Source: JBCCFC01 sp965213595
Lineage (GTDB): Bacteria; Chloroflexota; Anaerolineae; Caldilineales; Caldilineaceae
Direction of reading: 5' to 3'
Length of the DNA stretch: 64,000 nucleotides
NCBI GenBank assembly: GCA_965213595.1
Contig: CBDBZO010000001.1
Span: forward strand, 620,001 to 684,000
This document shows, piece by piece, positions 24,756 to 33,723 of the stretch; position 1 is the first letter of the stretch; every line of letters begins with the position of its first letter. Under the pieces are notes generated by a model. That model was not told where the DNA came from and did no database searches. It saw only the letters and a list, made by a program, of their open reading frames with translations. The translations under genes and the position numbers were made by a program.

Positions 24756-26072
24756 CTACCAGGCAATGCCTTGATACTGCCCGTTGAGTGCCTGCACGTC
24801 GGCCTTGAGCCGCACCAGATCGATGAGCACTTGGTCGTTGCGCAGCTGGCCGACGGCCTCGTTAAATTGCGGATCGCCGTTGCCCACGACAATCACCTCG
24901 CCCTCGGCCAGCACCTCCTCCATGCTGTCGCGCATCAGCGTGGCAATGTGGGGGATTTCGCGCTCGATGTAGGCTTTGTTGGCGCCGTGCAGCCGCGCCA
25001 GCGAGACGTTGCGGTCGTAGAGGCTGACGTCGAAGCCCTTGCCGATCAGCCGCTCGATCAGCTCGACTTGCGCGCTGTGGCGCAGATCGTCCGTCCCCGC
25101 TTTGAAGCTGAAGCCGAGCACGCCCACCTTGCGCTTGCCCGTCTGCACCACCATGTCGAGCGCGTTCTGAATCTGCTGCTCGTTGCTGGGCAGGATCGCC
25201 TCCAGCACGGGCAAATTCAGGTCCAGGTGGCGACCCATATAGAGCAGGGCTTTCAAATCTTTGGGCAAGCACGAGCCACCAAAGGCGAAGCCGGGTCGCA
25301 GATAGGCGGACGAAATGTTGAGCTTGGTGTCGCGGCTAAAAATCTCCATCACCTCGTGGCTGTCGATGTCGCGCTCCTTGCACAGGCTACCGATCTCGTT
25401 GGCGAAAGTCACCTTGAGCGCATGATAGGCGTTGGAGACAAACTTGACCATTTCCGCCGTTGCCACGGAGGTGCGCAGCAGCGGCGCGTCGAGGTGGCCG
25501 TACAGCTCCGCCGCCGTCTCGAAGGCCACGTCGTCGCTCGCGCCAATTAGGGTAAAGGGCGGGCTGTAAAAATCGACGATGGAGGAGCCTTCGCGCAGAA
25601 ATTCGGGGTTAAAGCAGACGTGGAGCCCCTGCTCCAGTGTCGTGTTCGCGTGTGTTTCCAGGGTGGGCACAACGGTCTCCGCCATGGTGCCGGGCAGGAT
25701 GGTGCTGCGCATTACGACGACGTGATCGGGTGCGGCGTGCGCGAGCTGGCGACCAATGTCCTCGCAGGCGCTGATCACGGCGCGCATTTCGGGGCTGCCG
25801 TTGGGCCGGTCGGGCGTGCCCACGCAGACGAGCGACAGCTGCGCATCGACCATCGCCTCGGCGGCATCGGTCGTCGCGCGCAGGCGACCCTCGCGCACAA
25901 CGCGAGCCAGCAGCTCCGGCACGTCCTGCTCCACGATGGGGCTTTGCCCCTCGTTAATTAAGTTGACTTTTGTCGGGTTGATGTCGACACCCACTACGTG
26001 GTGGCCAGCATCGGCCAGGCAGGCCGCGGAGACCGTGCCTACATAGCCCAACCCAAATACGACGATTTTCAT
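24756..26072 (-). CDS. GDP-mannose 6-dehydrogenase-like nucleotide sugar dehydrogenase (AlgD type)
   Basis: This enzyme oxidises C6 of a nucleotide hexose to a uronic acid using NAD. The 438-residue product starts 'MKIVVFGLGYVGTVSAACLA' and has 'CVGTP', 'NPEFLREGS', 'KVTFANEIGSLCKE' and the catalytic Cys268 in 'GFAFGGSCLPKD', the same number as in Pseudomonas AlgD. The features 'HGANKAYIEREIPH' and 'SFKAGTDDLR' are closer to AlgD than to UDP-glucose or UDP-GlcNAc dehydrogenases, so GDP-mannuronate is the likeliest product. The call on the substrate is by resemblance, not proof. It heads a small group with the sulfotransferases downstream. Confidence 0.87.
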   Translation of the reverse strand: MKIVVFGLGYVGTVSAACLADAGHHVVGVDINPTKVNLINEGQSPIVEQDVPELLARVVREGRLRATTDAAEAMVDAQLSLVCVGTPDRPNGSPEMRAVISACEDIGRQLAHAAPDHVVVMRSTILPGTMAETVVPTLETHANTTLEQGLHVCFNPEFLREGSSIVDFYSPPFTLIGASDDVAFETAAELYGHLDAPLLRTSVATAEMVKFVSNAYHALKVTFANEIGSLCKERDIDSHEVMEIFSRDTKLNISSAYLRPGFAFGGSCLPKDLKALLYMGRHLDLNLPVLEAILPSNEQQIQNALDMVVQTGKRKVGVLGFSFKAGTDDLRHSAQVELIERLIGKGFDVSLYDRNVSLARLHGANKAYIEREIPHIATLMRDSMEEVLAEGEVIVVGNGDPQFNEAVGQLRNDQVLIDLVRLKADVQALNGQYQGIAW

Positions 26073-26122
26073 GTGGAAAACTCCGGCTAATTTATGACGA
26101 AATAGACTGAACCCATCTCGCG

Positions 26123-27322
26123 CTACGGGGCGACTCGCTGCGCACGCGACGTGCGCTGGTCGGCTTTGCCCACAAGCTGGTGGTAGCCGCCCAGATAGGT
26201 TTGCTTTTGTGCATCCCAGCTGTACTGTTTGTACAAAGTGCGCGCCTTGTGCAGGCGAGATTCGCCCTTTTCGGGATGGCGATACAAATCGACGATGGCA
26301 TCGGCCAGGCTGCGGGGGTTGCTCGGCTCAAAGTAGTACATGCTCTGATCGTCAAAGTAGCGGGAGACGGAATCCAGCCGGGACAGAATAGCAGGCTTGC
26401 CGAAGATGATGTACTCGTACATCTTGTTAGTGTGTACCAGATTGGAATAGGGCGACGATTTCTGCGCCACGATTCCCACATCGGCCTGGCTCAGTTCATC
26501 GACCAGCCTTTGCATGGAGACCCACCCCAGATAGTCAACGTAGTCGCCCACCCCCAGCTCGCGGATCAACTCCTGCACCCGGTCGGCGGCGGCGCCGGTG
26601 CCGACCAAGCGCAGCCGCAGGTTGGGCACTGCCTGCTTCGCCAGCTTTACGGCTTCGAGAATGATGTCCTGCCCGTAGCGATCTTCCACGGCTCCGTGGC
26701 AAATGAGCGTGAAGTAGTTGGGGTCGGGCGCGAGGCCGTTTTTGTACTGGAGCAGATGGCTGGCGTCCGGCCCGTTGAGCACGACGTGAATTTTGCTTGA
26801 GTTCGCCCCGCGTGCAACGTACAGCTCCTTTTGCTGCTGGGTCACGGTAAAGGCCAAATGTACATACTTGAGCACCGTCTGCTCCATCACCCGCAGCAGG
26901 CGCGGCAGCAGCGACGAATTATACAGCGTAGCGGCCAGCTCCGGCGTCGGCTCCTTCATAAAGACGATGATTTTGGCCCCCAGCAGGCGCGGGATAAGCG
27001 TCGCAAAGACCAGGAAGTCCGGCATCGTATTGACCTGGATCACGCGGTAGCGGTGGCGCAGGTGCAGCTGGGTTACCTTAAAAAAGGCGAGAAAGAGAAA
27101 CGAGAAGTAGTCGTAGAAATAGCGCAGGATGCTCGCCTTCTTTTTGTGCAGCGGCAGGCGATAGAGGCGCACGCCGTTGTCCTCTTCAACAGGGGGGTGA
27201 CCCTCCTGCTGCAGGCAGATAATGTCCACCTCGAAGCCCGCATCGCGCAGGGATTCGGCCTCGCGCCGCACGGGTAGCTCATAGTAATCGCGCTGTCGAA
27301 TGATACAAACTCGGTCAGCCAT
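26123..27322 (-). CDS. Glycosyltransferase family 4 protein
   Basis: The 399-residue GT-B enzyme probably adds a sugar from a nucleotide donor to a lipid-linked glycan on the cytoplasmic side. The acceptor half contains 'YRVIQVNTMPDFLVFATLIPRLLGAK' elements. The donor half has 'ICHGAVEDRYGQDI', 'LVGTGAAADRVQEL', 'VDYLGWVS' and the nucleotide-binding 'NKMYEYIIFGKPAILS'. Length is normal. The ATG at 27322 lies beside a repeat element. Donor and linkage are unknown. Confidence 0.88.
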   Translation of the reverse strand: MADRVCIIRQRDYYELPVRREAESLRDAGFEVDIICLQQEGHPPVEEDNGVRLYRLPLHKKKASILRYFYDYFSFLFLAFFKVTQLHLRHRYRVIQVNTMPDFLVFATLIPRLLGAKIIVFMKEPTPELAATLYNSSLLPRLLRVMEQTVLKYVHLAFTVTQQQKELYVARGANSSKIHVVLNGPDASHLLQYKNGLAPDPNYFTLICHGAVEDRYGQDIILEAVKLAKQAVPNLRLRLVGTGAAADRVQELIRELGVGDYVDYLGWVSMQRLVDELSQADVGIVAQKSSPYSNLVHTNKMYEYIIFGKPAILSRLDSVSRYFDDQSMYYFEPSNPRSLADAIVDLYRHPEKGESRLHKARTLYKQYSWDAQKQTYLGGYHQLVGKADQRTSRAQRVAP

Positions 27323-27338
27323 AGCGTTGTCCTTATCT

Positions 27339-27590
27339 AGAAGCGTTGTCAGCTAGAAGCAATACTGTTCAAGTAAGCGTTGATTCGTCGATGCCGACCG
27401 GCGAGCAATGAATTGCCCGCCTATTTTTGCCAAACGCGCTGAAGCGCGTTGGACGCGCCGTCAGTAGTGCGCTTCAGCGCACTTTGCAATTCAGGCGGCG
27501 AATTCATTCGTCGCCGGTGGTGGTCGACGAATCAACTCGCTTATTTGATAGGTATTGCAGCTAGAAGCGTATCACCCAGAAGCGTTGTCA
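27339..27590. repeat. Large imperfect palindrome (MITE-like) flanked by 13-base direct repeats
   Basis: AGAAGCGTTGTCA occurs at 27339-27351 and 27578-27590. Between them, arms of about 48 bases (27375-27422 and 27493-27542) are complementary with some mismatches, and a perfect inner pair GCGCTGAAGCGC/GCGCTTCAGCGC lies at 27436-27447 and 27469-27480. The right flank overlaps the last codons of the downstream glycosyltransferase gene. No coding capacity is seen. Confidence 0.75.
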
Positions 27591-28588
27591 ATCAGCTGCT
27601 GCAGCGTCGCCTGTTTTTCGATCCACTCTGCGCGGCGTTCGCGCTGGAGAATCTGAATTTCGTCCTCCATTGCTCGCCACTGCTCGCGCATGGCCCCCAC
27701 GCCCGCGACGATGTCGCGGCTCGTATTGTCCACGTAGATTGTGCCCTTGTGGAAATACTCGCGCAGCACCGGCCAATCCGAGGTGATGATGGGCTTGCCG
27801 AGCGAGACGGCCTCGCAGGCGCCGCGCTGCATCGTGTAATTGTCGGTGGTCAGCACCATGATGGCCTGTACCGAGCGCAGCAGCCCAAAGTACTCGTCGT
27901 CGGGAATAAAGCCGGTGAAGTACACGTTCGCCGGATGGTTTTCCAAATGCTCTTTGTTGGCGCGCTGGGGGTTGCCGGTAATGTAAAAATCCACGTTGGG
28001 CAGCGCCGCCGCCGCCGCCAGCACCTCGCCCACCGGCTCGTCCGGCGAGAAGGTGTTGATCACCGCCACGTTAAAGGGCTTGTCCATCGTGCGCGGCGTG
28101 CCCTGCGGAAAGTCCATTGGGATATCGCCAATGATAAAGGTCTCCGCATCCCACTGCTGGACGATCTTTTGCAGGTGGGTATTGGTGACAACCGTGGTCA
28201 GCGCGCGGCGCGAAAGCCAGCCGTGCAGCGGCAGCGTCCACCGCCACCACCAGGCCAGCAGCGCTCCCGTGTGTGAATCGATCACAAAGCGGGTGCGCGT
28301 GAGCAGCGCGTAGAGCCAAACGGGCAACACTGCAAAGATCGGCGGATTTTGCACAAAGGTGACGCTGGGCCGCTCCCGAAAAAGAATGCGCAGCGTGCGC
28401 CACGTCTGCACAATATAGCGCAGCGGAGCCAGCGCATAGGAGCGCTTGAGCATCTGAATTTGGTAAAGCTGCATTCCCAGTTTCTGCGCCAGCAGCTGGC
28501 TGCGCCGGTTGTGCGCAATCCACGCAATGAAGACGAGTTTGGGATCAGCGTCGGTTTGAGAGATTTCGCTTACTCGGTCGCGTATCAC
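27572..28588 (-). CDS. Glycosyltransferase, GT4-like
   Basis: The 338-residue product has a GT-B layout. The N-terminal half contains 'FVQNPPIFAVLPVWLYALLTRTRFVIDSHTG' elements. The C-terminal half has 'VAVINTFSPDEPVGEVLAAA', 'FYITGNP', 'VYFTGFIPDDEYFGLLRS' and a donor-binding 'CEAVSLGKPIITSD'. The start is a GTG at 28588 with AAGGA ten bases upstream; it is shorter than most GT4 enzymes but keeps both halves. The last codons overlap a repeat flank. Substrates are unknown. Confidence 0.83.
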   Translation of the reverse strand: MIRDRVSEISQTDADPKLVFIAWIAHNRRSQLLAQKLGMQLYQIQMLKRSYALAPLRYIVQTWRTLRILFRERPSVTFVQNPPIFAVLPVWLYALLTRTRFVIDSHTGALLAWWWRWTLPLHGWLSRRALTTVVTNTHLQKIVQQWDAETFIIGDIPMDFPQGTPRTMDKPFNVAVINTFSPDEPVGEVLAAAAALPNVDFYITGNPQRANKEHLENHPANVYFTGFIPDDEYFGLLRSVQAIMVLTTDNYTMQRGACEAVSLGKPIITSDWPVLREYFHKGTIYVDNTSRDIVAGVGAMREQWRAMEDEIQILQRERRAEWIEKQATLQQLIDNASG

Positions 28589-28946
28589 GGATCAGCATTC
28601 CTTAGACTAATGGTTGCGCCTCTGTGGGGCAGGCCAGCACGCCACTTCTGGTGAAGTATGATAGCCCACGGCAAAAGTTGCCAGCGTGCAAATTAACGAT
28701 GAATGATCGGCAAACGCTTGATAGTGCTCGTCGAGTGTCCGCATAAGCGTTAGTGTAGCGTTCGCCATGGCAACCAGCAATTTCTTCTTCGTGGCAAAGG
28801 AAAGACGGTCAGGCTGCCAGAAGTAAAGCGGTTTGCTCGCCAAATGGTCGTTAACAACCAGCAAGCGCTGTGCTGACAGTCGCTAGTTGCTCTGGCACTT
28901 AACAACTGGATCGGGCACCGGTGCGACGCGGCTGGCTTGGGCATGG
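28589..28946 (-). pseudogene. Intergenic stretch with a possible decayed gene fragment
   Basis: An 85-codon frame (28607-28864) reads '...ASKPLYFWQPDRLSFATKKKLL'. The 'FWQP' context is reminiscent of SGNH/GDSL-type proteins of glycan loci, but the frame has no good start, the C-terminal catalytic block is missing and upstream frames contain stops. I treat it as a possible remnant, or simply non-coding DNA. Nothing else is recognisable here. Confidence 0.25.
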
Positions 28947-30338
28947 CTAAGCTCGTGGCCGTTTCTCAGATGATGTGGCAACGTATTGTGGAAGATAGTG
29001 CGCAAAGAGGGACAACAGCTCGCGCGAGTTCTGCTCCAACTCAAATTTATTCAGCACATGTTGGCGACCAGCCTCCCCCAGTCGCTGCCGCAGCGGTGCG
29101 TCGTCAAGCAACCGGCCCAGGGCATCCGCCAGCGCATCGGCGTCGTGTGGCGGCACAAGCAGGCCCGTCTGCTCGCCGTCCACCAGCTCTGGAATGCCCG
29201 ATACACAAGTCGACACCACGGGAATGCCCATTGCCATGCTCTCCATCAGCGAGTAGGGAATGCCGTCCATATCGTTGTCCTGCGCCACGACACAGGGCAG
29301 TGTCACCACCGTAGCGCGGCTAAGCAACTCGCTCATCTGTTCCTGGAAAACAACGCCCATCAGCTTGACTTGATCGCTCAGGCCGTATGATTGGATTAGG
29401 TGCGCCACCCGCGGCTGTTCGGGGCCAGCTGGCCCAATGATAAGACAACGAAAGTGATATCCGCGCTCTACCAGCCGTTGACATGCCTCGACTAGGTAAG
29501 GAAAGCCCTTCTTTTCCACCAATCTTCCCACGGCGACGATGGTTGGCAAATGATTGTCATCCGGTTGTTTGCCAGAAAGGGAAGCAGCCGGGGCAAAGCG
29601 CTCCGTATCAATCCCGCAGTGGACAACGTGGATTTTGTTCAATGTTTCATTGCCGGGCACAAGGTCGTGTAGAAAGCGCCGGTTAAATTCAGAAATTGCG
29701 ACGATAAACTCCGCGCCCCGAATTTTTTCGGGCAGCAAAATGGGATTGCAAAAGATGTCGTTGGCATGTGCCGTAAAGCTGTACGTTATGCCCGTTAGCC
29801 GCGAGACAAACATTGCCAGCGTAGTAGCGTTCAGCGCAAAATGAACGTGTAAGTGATCGATTTGCTGGCGCTCGCTCTCCGCCGCCAGCGGGATCGACTG
29901 GGCGAAGTGCATTAGCGTGCGCCAGCGGTTGCGCCACGACGCATGTGGCGCGGCGAAGCCAAAGCCCAAAGCCCCCCAATAGCGTCGCGGTCGCCCTAGC
30001 GCATAGCGCAAATGGGCGGCGACAAATTGCCGCAGCCGCAGCGGGAAGATGTAGTAGGTATCGTCTATCAGCGGCTCGGCTTCCGGCGAAAGCTTGCCCC
30101 CCTCCGGTTGCCACACAGAAAACGTGGGCACGGACAACCCAGCCCCTCGCAGTGCCATCACCTCACGGTAGACGAAGGTCATAGTCAAATGGGGAAAGAC
30201 CTGCGCTAGGTAGCCAACCTTGGGAAGTTGAGGCGGGCTTGATGCTCGCCAGTCACTTTGTGCCTCGGCTTGCGGTTCCTCGGCCTGCACCAAAACAGAC
30301 GTGAGTTCCTGGCGTAATTCCTTGGTCAATGAAGTCAC
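28947..30338 (-). CDS. Glycosyltransferase family 4 protein
   Basis: The 463-residue product is a GT-B transferase. It has 'KVGYLAQVFPHLTMTFVYREV', 'HLHVHFALNATTLAMF', 'YSFTAHANDIF', 'AISEFNRRFL', 'VHCGID' and the donor domain 'VAVGRLVEKKGFPYLVEA'. The EX7E-like 'DGIPYSLMESMAMGIPVVST' is followed by 'GLLVPPHDADALADAL'. It closely follows the pattern of colanic acid/WcaL-like transferases. The start is a GTG with no strong ribosome-binding site; a downstream TTG is possible. The N-terminal 35 residues are unconserved. Confidence 0.9.
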   Translation of the reverse strand: MTSLTKELRQELTSVLVQAEEPQAEAQSDWRASSPPQLPKVGYLAQVFPHLTMTFVYREVMALRGAGLSVPTFSVWQPEGGKLSPEAEPLIDDTYYIFPLRLRQFVAAHLRYALGRPRRYWGALGFGFAAPHASWRNRWRTLMHFAQSIPLAAESERQQIDHLHVHFALNATTLAMFVSRLTGITYSFTAHANDIFCNPILLPEKIRGAEFIVAISEFNRRFLHDLVPGNETLNKIHVVHCGIDTERFAPAASLSGKQPDDNHLPTIVAVGRLVEKKGFPYLVEACQRLVERGYHFRCLIIGPAGPEQPRVAHLIQSYGLSDQVKLMGVVFQEQMSELLSRATVVTLPCVVAQDNDMDGIPYSLMESMAMGIPVVSTCVSGIPELVDGEQTGLLVPPHDADALADALGRLLDDAPLRQRLGEAGRQHVLNKFELEQNSRELLSLFAHYLPQYVATSSEKRPRA

Positions 30339-30635
30339 AAAAAGTATCTCGCTTATAAAAATTGGGTTGGCTACTGCTGTCTCCGTTATAACCAGATATA
30401 ACTGGGGCAGTTGTAACCGTGCCGTCTTACTGTATCATTATCGCCTGAGCAATCAATTTAACTGCTTGCAATTCGCTTACAAATCCGCTTGACAAGCGGC
30501 GCCAGGCTGTGGCCGCTATCAGTACAGTGCTGCCGCAAAACAGCGCTGTCACAAGTATGATAAGCCGACGGCTTGATTACGCCGATTGCAAACAAAGTTG
30601 CCGCCGCCTGTTGTACATCGACCCGCGCTTTCCGC
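30339..30635. other. AT-richer intergenic spacer
   Basis: No gene is visible in these 297 bases between a sulfotransferase and a glycosyltransferase gene on the minus strand. A weak hairpin (ACAGTGCTG against CAGCGCTGT, about 30519-30544) could terminate the upstream transcript, and the AT-rich part at 30339-30420 is a likely promoter region for the gene at 28947. Confidence 0.4.
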
Positions 30636-31526
30636 TTACCTAGTGACCATTACTTCATGACCATTACCCATGGCGATAGATTGGGAGCGCGGCTGCCGCC
30701 GTTCAAAGGCGTCGTCTAACCGTGCCAGCAGGTCATCGCAAATTTGTGCAACGCCGCTGCTGATCTCGAAGCTGCGCGCGACTTTGGCCGCTTCGGTGTG
30801 GACGTGGCTGGTAACGTAGTCGCCAGGGTAGCGGATATTGGCAAAGGCGTACAGATCGCGCAGCACGACGCTCGGCTGCTCGACCAGCTCCTTGTAGCGA
30901 CAAATTGTGACCTGTGAGTGGTTGTCCAATCCCAAATCAAAATAAAGTTTGTTGCGCACGTACCAGAAGAGCACCGACGCATCGTTGGGCGACATCTGCT
31001 CGTCGTAGAAGCGGCGCACCACCTGCGCCGTCTCCGCGCTGGCGTACTGCGAAGCCCAGTGGGCCTCTGGGTTGCCATCAACCAGGCGGCGCAGGTGATT
31101 CTTGACGTTCTCAAAACCCCAGCGCACGAGGTTGGAGCGCGCGACATTTTGGTAGTGGCGGTAAACCCAAATGGCGCGCGACGTGGGAAAGTACGCCAGG
31201 TAGCGTCCAACGTTCTGGCTGTCCACCAGCGGCTTGATCACGTTGATCGGCGCGTGGTAGCGCCCGATGATTTGCTCGATTTGGGCTGGCTCCAGCATGT
31301 AGCCGACGTGCGGCGGCGAAAAGCCACGCTCACCATAGTAGCGAACGCGCCAGTCGCGCTCGAACGACTGCGTTAGCATGGTCGTGCCGGAGCGCTGACA
31401 GCCGATAATGAAGATGAGCCGCTTTTCCACGTTGGACAGGTAAAGCGGCTGGTAAATACGCTTGGCAATGCGGCGCACGCGATATTCAAAGAGTTCGTCG
31501 AAAAAGTTGGAAAGGGAAATAGCCAT
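30636..31526 (-). CDS. Sulfotransferase-family protein
   Basis: The 296-residue product carries 'LIFIIGCQRSGTTMLTQSF' (5'-PSB loop, about residues 37-55) and 'AIWVYRHYQNVARSNLVRWG' (3'-PB). A C-terminal 'YKELVEQPSVVLRDLYAFANI' is typical of sulfotransferase-like proteins of polysaccharide loci. It is likely to use PAPS to sulfate a glycan or lipid-linked sugar. It lies 12 bases downstream of a GT4 gene, and the two are probably co-transcribed. Confidence 0.8.
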   Translation of the reverse strand: MAISLSNFFDELFEYRVRRIAKRIYQPLYLSNVEKRLIFIIGCQRSGTTMLTQSFERDWRVRYYGERGFSPPHVGYMLEPAQIEQIIGRYHAPINVIKPLVDSQNVGRYLAYFPTSRAIWVYRHYQNVARSNLVRWGFENVKNHLRRLVDGNPEAHWASQYASAETAQVVRRFYDEQMSPNDASVLFWYVRNKLYFDLGLDNHSQVTICRYKELVEQPSVVLRDLYAFANIRYPGDYVTSHVHTEAAKVARSFEISSGVAQICDDLLARLDDAFERRQPRSQSIAMGNGHEVMVTR

Positions 31527-31538
31527 GGGTTGGTGTGG

Positions 31539-32678
31539 TTAGCTGCTTAAAATTTCTTGGTAGATGGCGGCCGTCCGTGCGGCCACAGCATCGGCGTGAC
31601 ACTGCTGCCGCGCTACGTCGCGTGCGCAACAGCCCACCTGCGCCGCGAGCGACGGCTGGGCGAGCAAGCGCCCCAGCGCCTCGGCCAGCGCCTCCTCGTC
31701 GCCGATGGGCGTAAGCAGACCCGTCTCGCCTTCATGCACGACGGCGGCAGAGCCACCGTTGTCCGTGGCCACGGTGGGCCTGCCAGCAGCCATCGCCTGT
31801 AGGATGACCATTGGGGCCATTTCTTCACGCGAGGGCAGCACAAAAACTTCACAGGCGGCATATTCTGCGAGCACGCTCTCTTCGCTAATTTGCCCCAAAA
31901 AGGTCACGCAGTCGGCCAGGTTATGCCGTTCAACAATCTCGCGCAGTTCACCATAGTAGCTATTCGGCGCATCATCCAGCGGGCCGCCGCCGAGGTGCAG
32001 GTGAGCATGGGGCGCGACCTGGCGCAGGTGGGGCATGGCGCGCAGCAGCGTCGCGGCATCTTTTCTGGCCATCAACCCGCCCACGTACAGCAGCCGCCCC
32101 GGAACTGGCCGCGAGTTTAGCTCGAAAAACGGCTGCGATACGGGATTGGAAACGTCGTAAAGGCGGGCGCTCGTCAACGTGCTAAACACATCTCGAACGT
32201 AGGAGCTAATTGCAATCAGATGTTTAGCGCTGCGCACGACGCTCAGCTCCGTGCGGCGCACGACCCACTCGCGCCAGCGGTTGACGAGACCCCGCTCCAG
32301 CTGCGCTTCACGAAATTTCATACCGTGCAGCGTCACCAGCCAGGGGAGGCCCGAAGCGCGCGCGGCCAGCGCAAATTCATTGGCCACGTGGGCGTGAACG
32401 ATGTCCGGCTGCAGCGTGCGAATGCGGTCGCGCATGCGCTGCGTGTCGCGCGCAATGGAGAGGTAGCTGGGCAGCGTGCTGCGCTCCAGGTAGTGAACGC
32501 GCACGCGCCCGTGGGTGGCGGTGCGGTCGGGCTGCCCCGGCGGCAGCAGCGTGACCACGTCCAGCTCGATGCCGTCAATTGCCTGGAGCGCCTGGCTCAG
32601 GTAGCGCGTCACGGCCTCCACGCCGCCGTGGATTTCGTTTGGCTGTGCGGGATAGTTGCCCACCATAACCACGTGCAT
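31539..32678 (-). CDS. Glycosyltransferase family 4 protein
   Basis: The 379-residue GT-B enzyme has 'NYPAQPNEIHGGVEAVTRYL', 'DIVHAHVANEFALAARASGLP', 'VTLHGMKF' and 'AISSYVRDVF'. The donor domain has 'LLYVGGLMARKDAATLLRA' and 'CEVFVLPSREEMAPMVILQA' with 'AGRPTVATDNGGSA'. Its start codon overlaps the stop of the upstream sulfotransferase gene (TGATG), showing translational coupling. Acceptor and donor are unknown. Confidence 0.92.
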   Translation of the reverse strand: MHVVMVGNYPAQPNEIHGGVEAVTRYLSQALQAIDGIELDVVTLLPPGQPDRTATHGRVRVHYLERSTLPSYLSIARDTQRMRDRIRTLQPDIVHAHVANEFALAARASGLPWLVTLHGMKFREAQLERGLVNRWREWVVRRTELSVVRSAKHLIAISSYVRDVFSTLTSARLYDVSNPVSQPFFELNSRPVPGRLLYVGGLMARKDAATLLRAMPHLRQVAPHAHLHLGGGPLDDAPNSYYGELREIVERHNLADCVTFLGQISEESVLAEYAACEVFVLPSREEMAPMVILQAMAAGRPTVATDNGGSAAVVHEGETGLLTPIGDEEALAEALGRLLAQPSLAAQVGCCARDVARQQCHADAVAARTAAIYQEILSS

Positions 32679-33640
32679 CAGCGTTGCTCCCCGTAGCCGT
32701 AGCGGCGACGCAGCTTGCCCGCTTCCGCTTCAATTTCCTCTAGCTGCGGCATGGATAGCATCTCGCGCCAGCGTTCATCGAGCCGAATTTCGGAAAGGGT
32801 TTTCATGCGCATGGAGTTGCCAATTAAATGTAGTGAAAAATTACTGTAGTCATCAAGGGCTAAAGTGGGATCGAGCTGTAGAAATTTGTAGATTACCAAT
32901 AGCGTCGCTTCAGGTTCACGGCAGAGGTCTTCATACCGCACCCGCAGCCACTGGCTCTTATCCAGCAGCGCCAAATCGCGTTCAATCCGACCGTGAATTT
33001 TTACCCAATCCTTTGCAGCGCTTTTTGCTTGTTTTGTCCGCTCACGGCGAAATCTGGACGCGACAACGCCTCGCGCATCTCGGATGAGATGGATAACGCG
33101 AAGGTCGAGGTTGCTCAACGCGTGTAGCGTGCGGAATCGAACTTGCCCTTTTGCGGTATCGATAAACACCTTGGATTGAGTCACGTCTAATATGGAATCG
33201 ACCAACGCTTCATTGCGCTCGACCACCGCTGTGACAAAACGACGCTCACCGGGGTCTAGCCGCATAACCCAATCGCGAAGTGTATCCATTTTGTTGCTAC
33301 CAAATGATGTCCGACGCATCTTCTGGCGCAACTTTGATCCGTACGAGTGAAAGTTGGTGTCGAAATGCCGAGCCGCATCAAACTCGACCCCCCGCGTCTG
33401 CATGGCCTCTGCCACCGACCGCCAGAAGCGGCAGTCGCCCAAAAGCTCACCACATGAGCAACGGTAGCCGTTGGCGTCGACGTGAGGTGGCAACCCATTT
33501 GCTTCTGCTACGGTTGCAACATCGGGGTGTGCGCTGAGCAAAGAGGCCAGCAGCGTCGCGCCGGAAAAGCTCGTGGTTCGAACCAACACGTAGGAATTTC
33601 CTGCCCTGACCGACAGAGTTGTATGTTTTCTGGTTGACAT
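32678..33640 (-). CDS. Sulfotransferase-family protein
   Basis: The 320-residue product has 'YVLVRTTSFSGATLLASLLSAHP' near residue 17 (a variant of the usual RSGTT loop with SFSGAT) and 'LRVIHLIRDARGVVASRFRR' (3'-PB). A Cys-containing loop 'GYRCSCGELLGDCRFW' recurs in this subfamily. The family resemblance is clear, but the 5' loop is atypical. It is coupled to the following GT4 gene by a TGATG overlap, which links sulfation with a specific sugar transfer. Confidence 0.8.
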   Translation of the reverse strand: MSTRKHTTLSVRAGNSYVLVRTTSFSGATLLASLLSAHPDVATVAEANGLPPHVDANGYRCSCGELLGDCRFWRSVAEAMQTRGVEFDAARHFDTNFHSYGSKLRQKMRRTSFGSNKMDTLRDWVMRLDPGERRFVTAVVERNEALVDSILDVTQSKVFIDTAKGQVRFRTLHALSNLDLRVIHLIRDARGVVASRFRRERTKQAKSAAKDWVKIHGRIERDLALLDKSQWLRVRYEDLCREPEATLLVIYKFLQLDPTLALDDYSNFSLHLIGNSMRMKTLSEIRLDERWREMLSMPQLEEIEAEAGKLRRRYGYGEQR

Positions 33641-33723
33641 CTTCAGTACCTACAGAATTAGTCTAGGAGAAGTACCCAGTACCAAGGTTGCGCAAGTTTT
33701 TTACACGGGAGTGAATTTTTTGC

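Noticed and set aside
23777..24892. Alternative frame of 371 codons over the sulfotransferase at 23806
   Set aside because: It overlaps a clear sulfotransferase (GLSRTGTN, FRDPRA) in another frame and also runs into the dehydrogenase gene.
24756..26072. Calling the dehydrogenase UDP-GlcNAc 6-dehydrogenase (WbpA) to complete the diacetamido sugar pathway
   Set aside because: Its sequence features, including 'HGANKAYIEREIPH' and the catalytic Cys at position 268, fit AlgD better; the missing WbpA is reported as an open question.
33570..33600. TGGTTCGAACC resembling a tRNA T-arm
   Set aside because: It lies within the well-supported sulfotransferase coding sequence and no acceptor or anticodon arms can be drawn around it.
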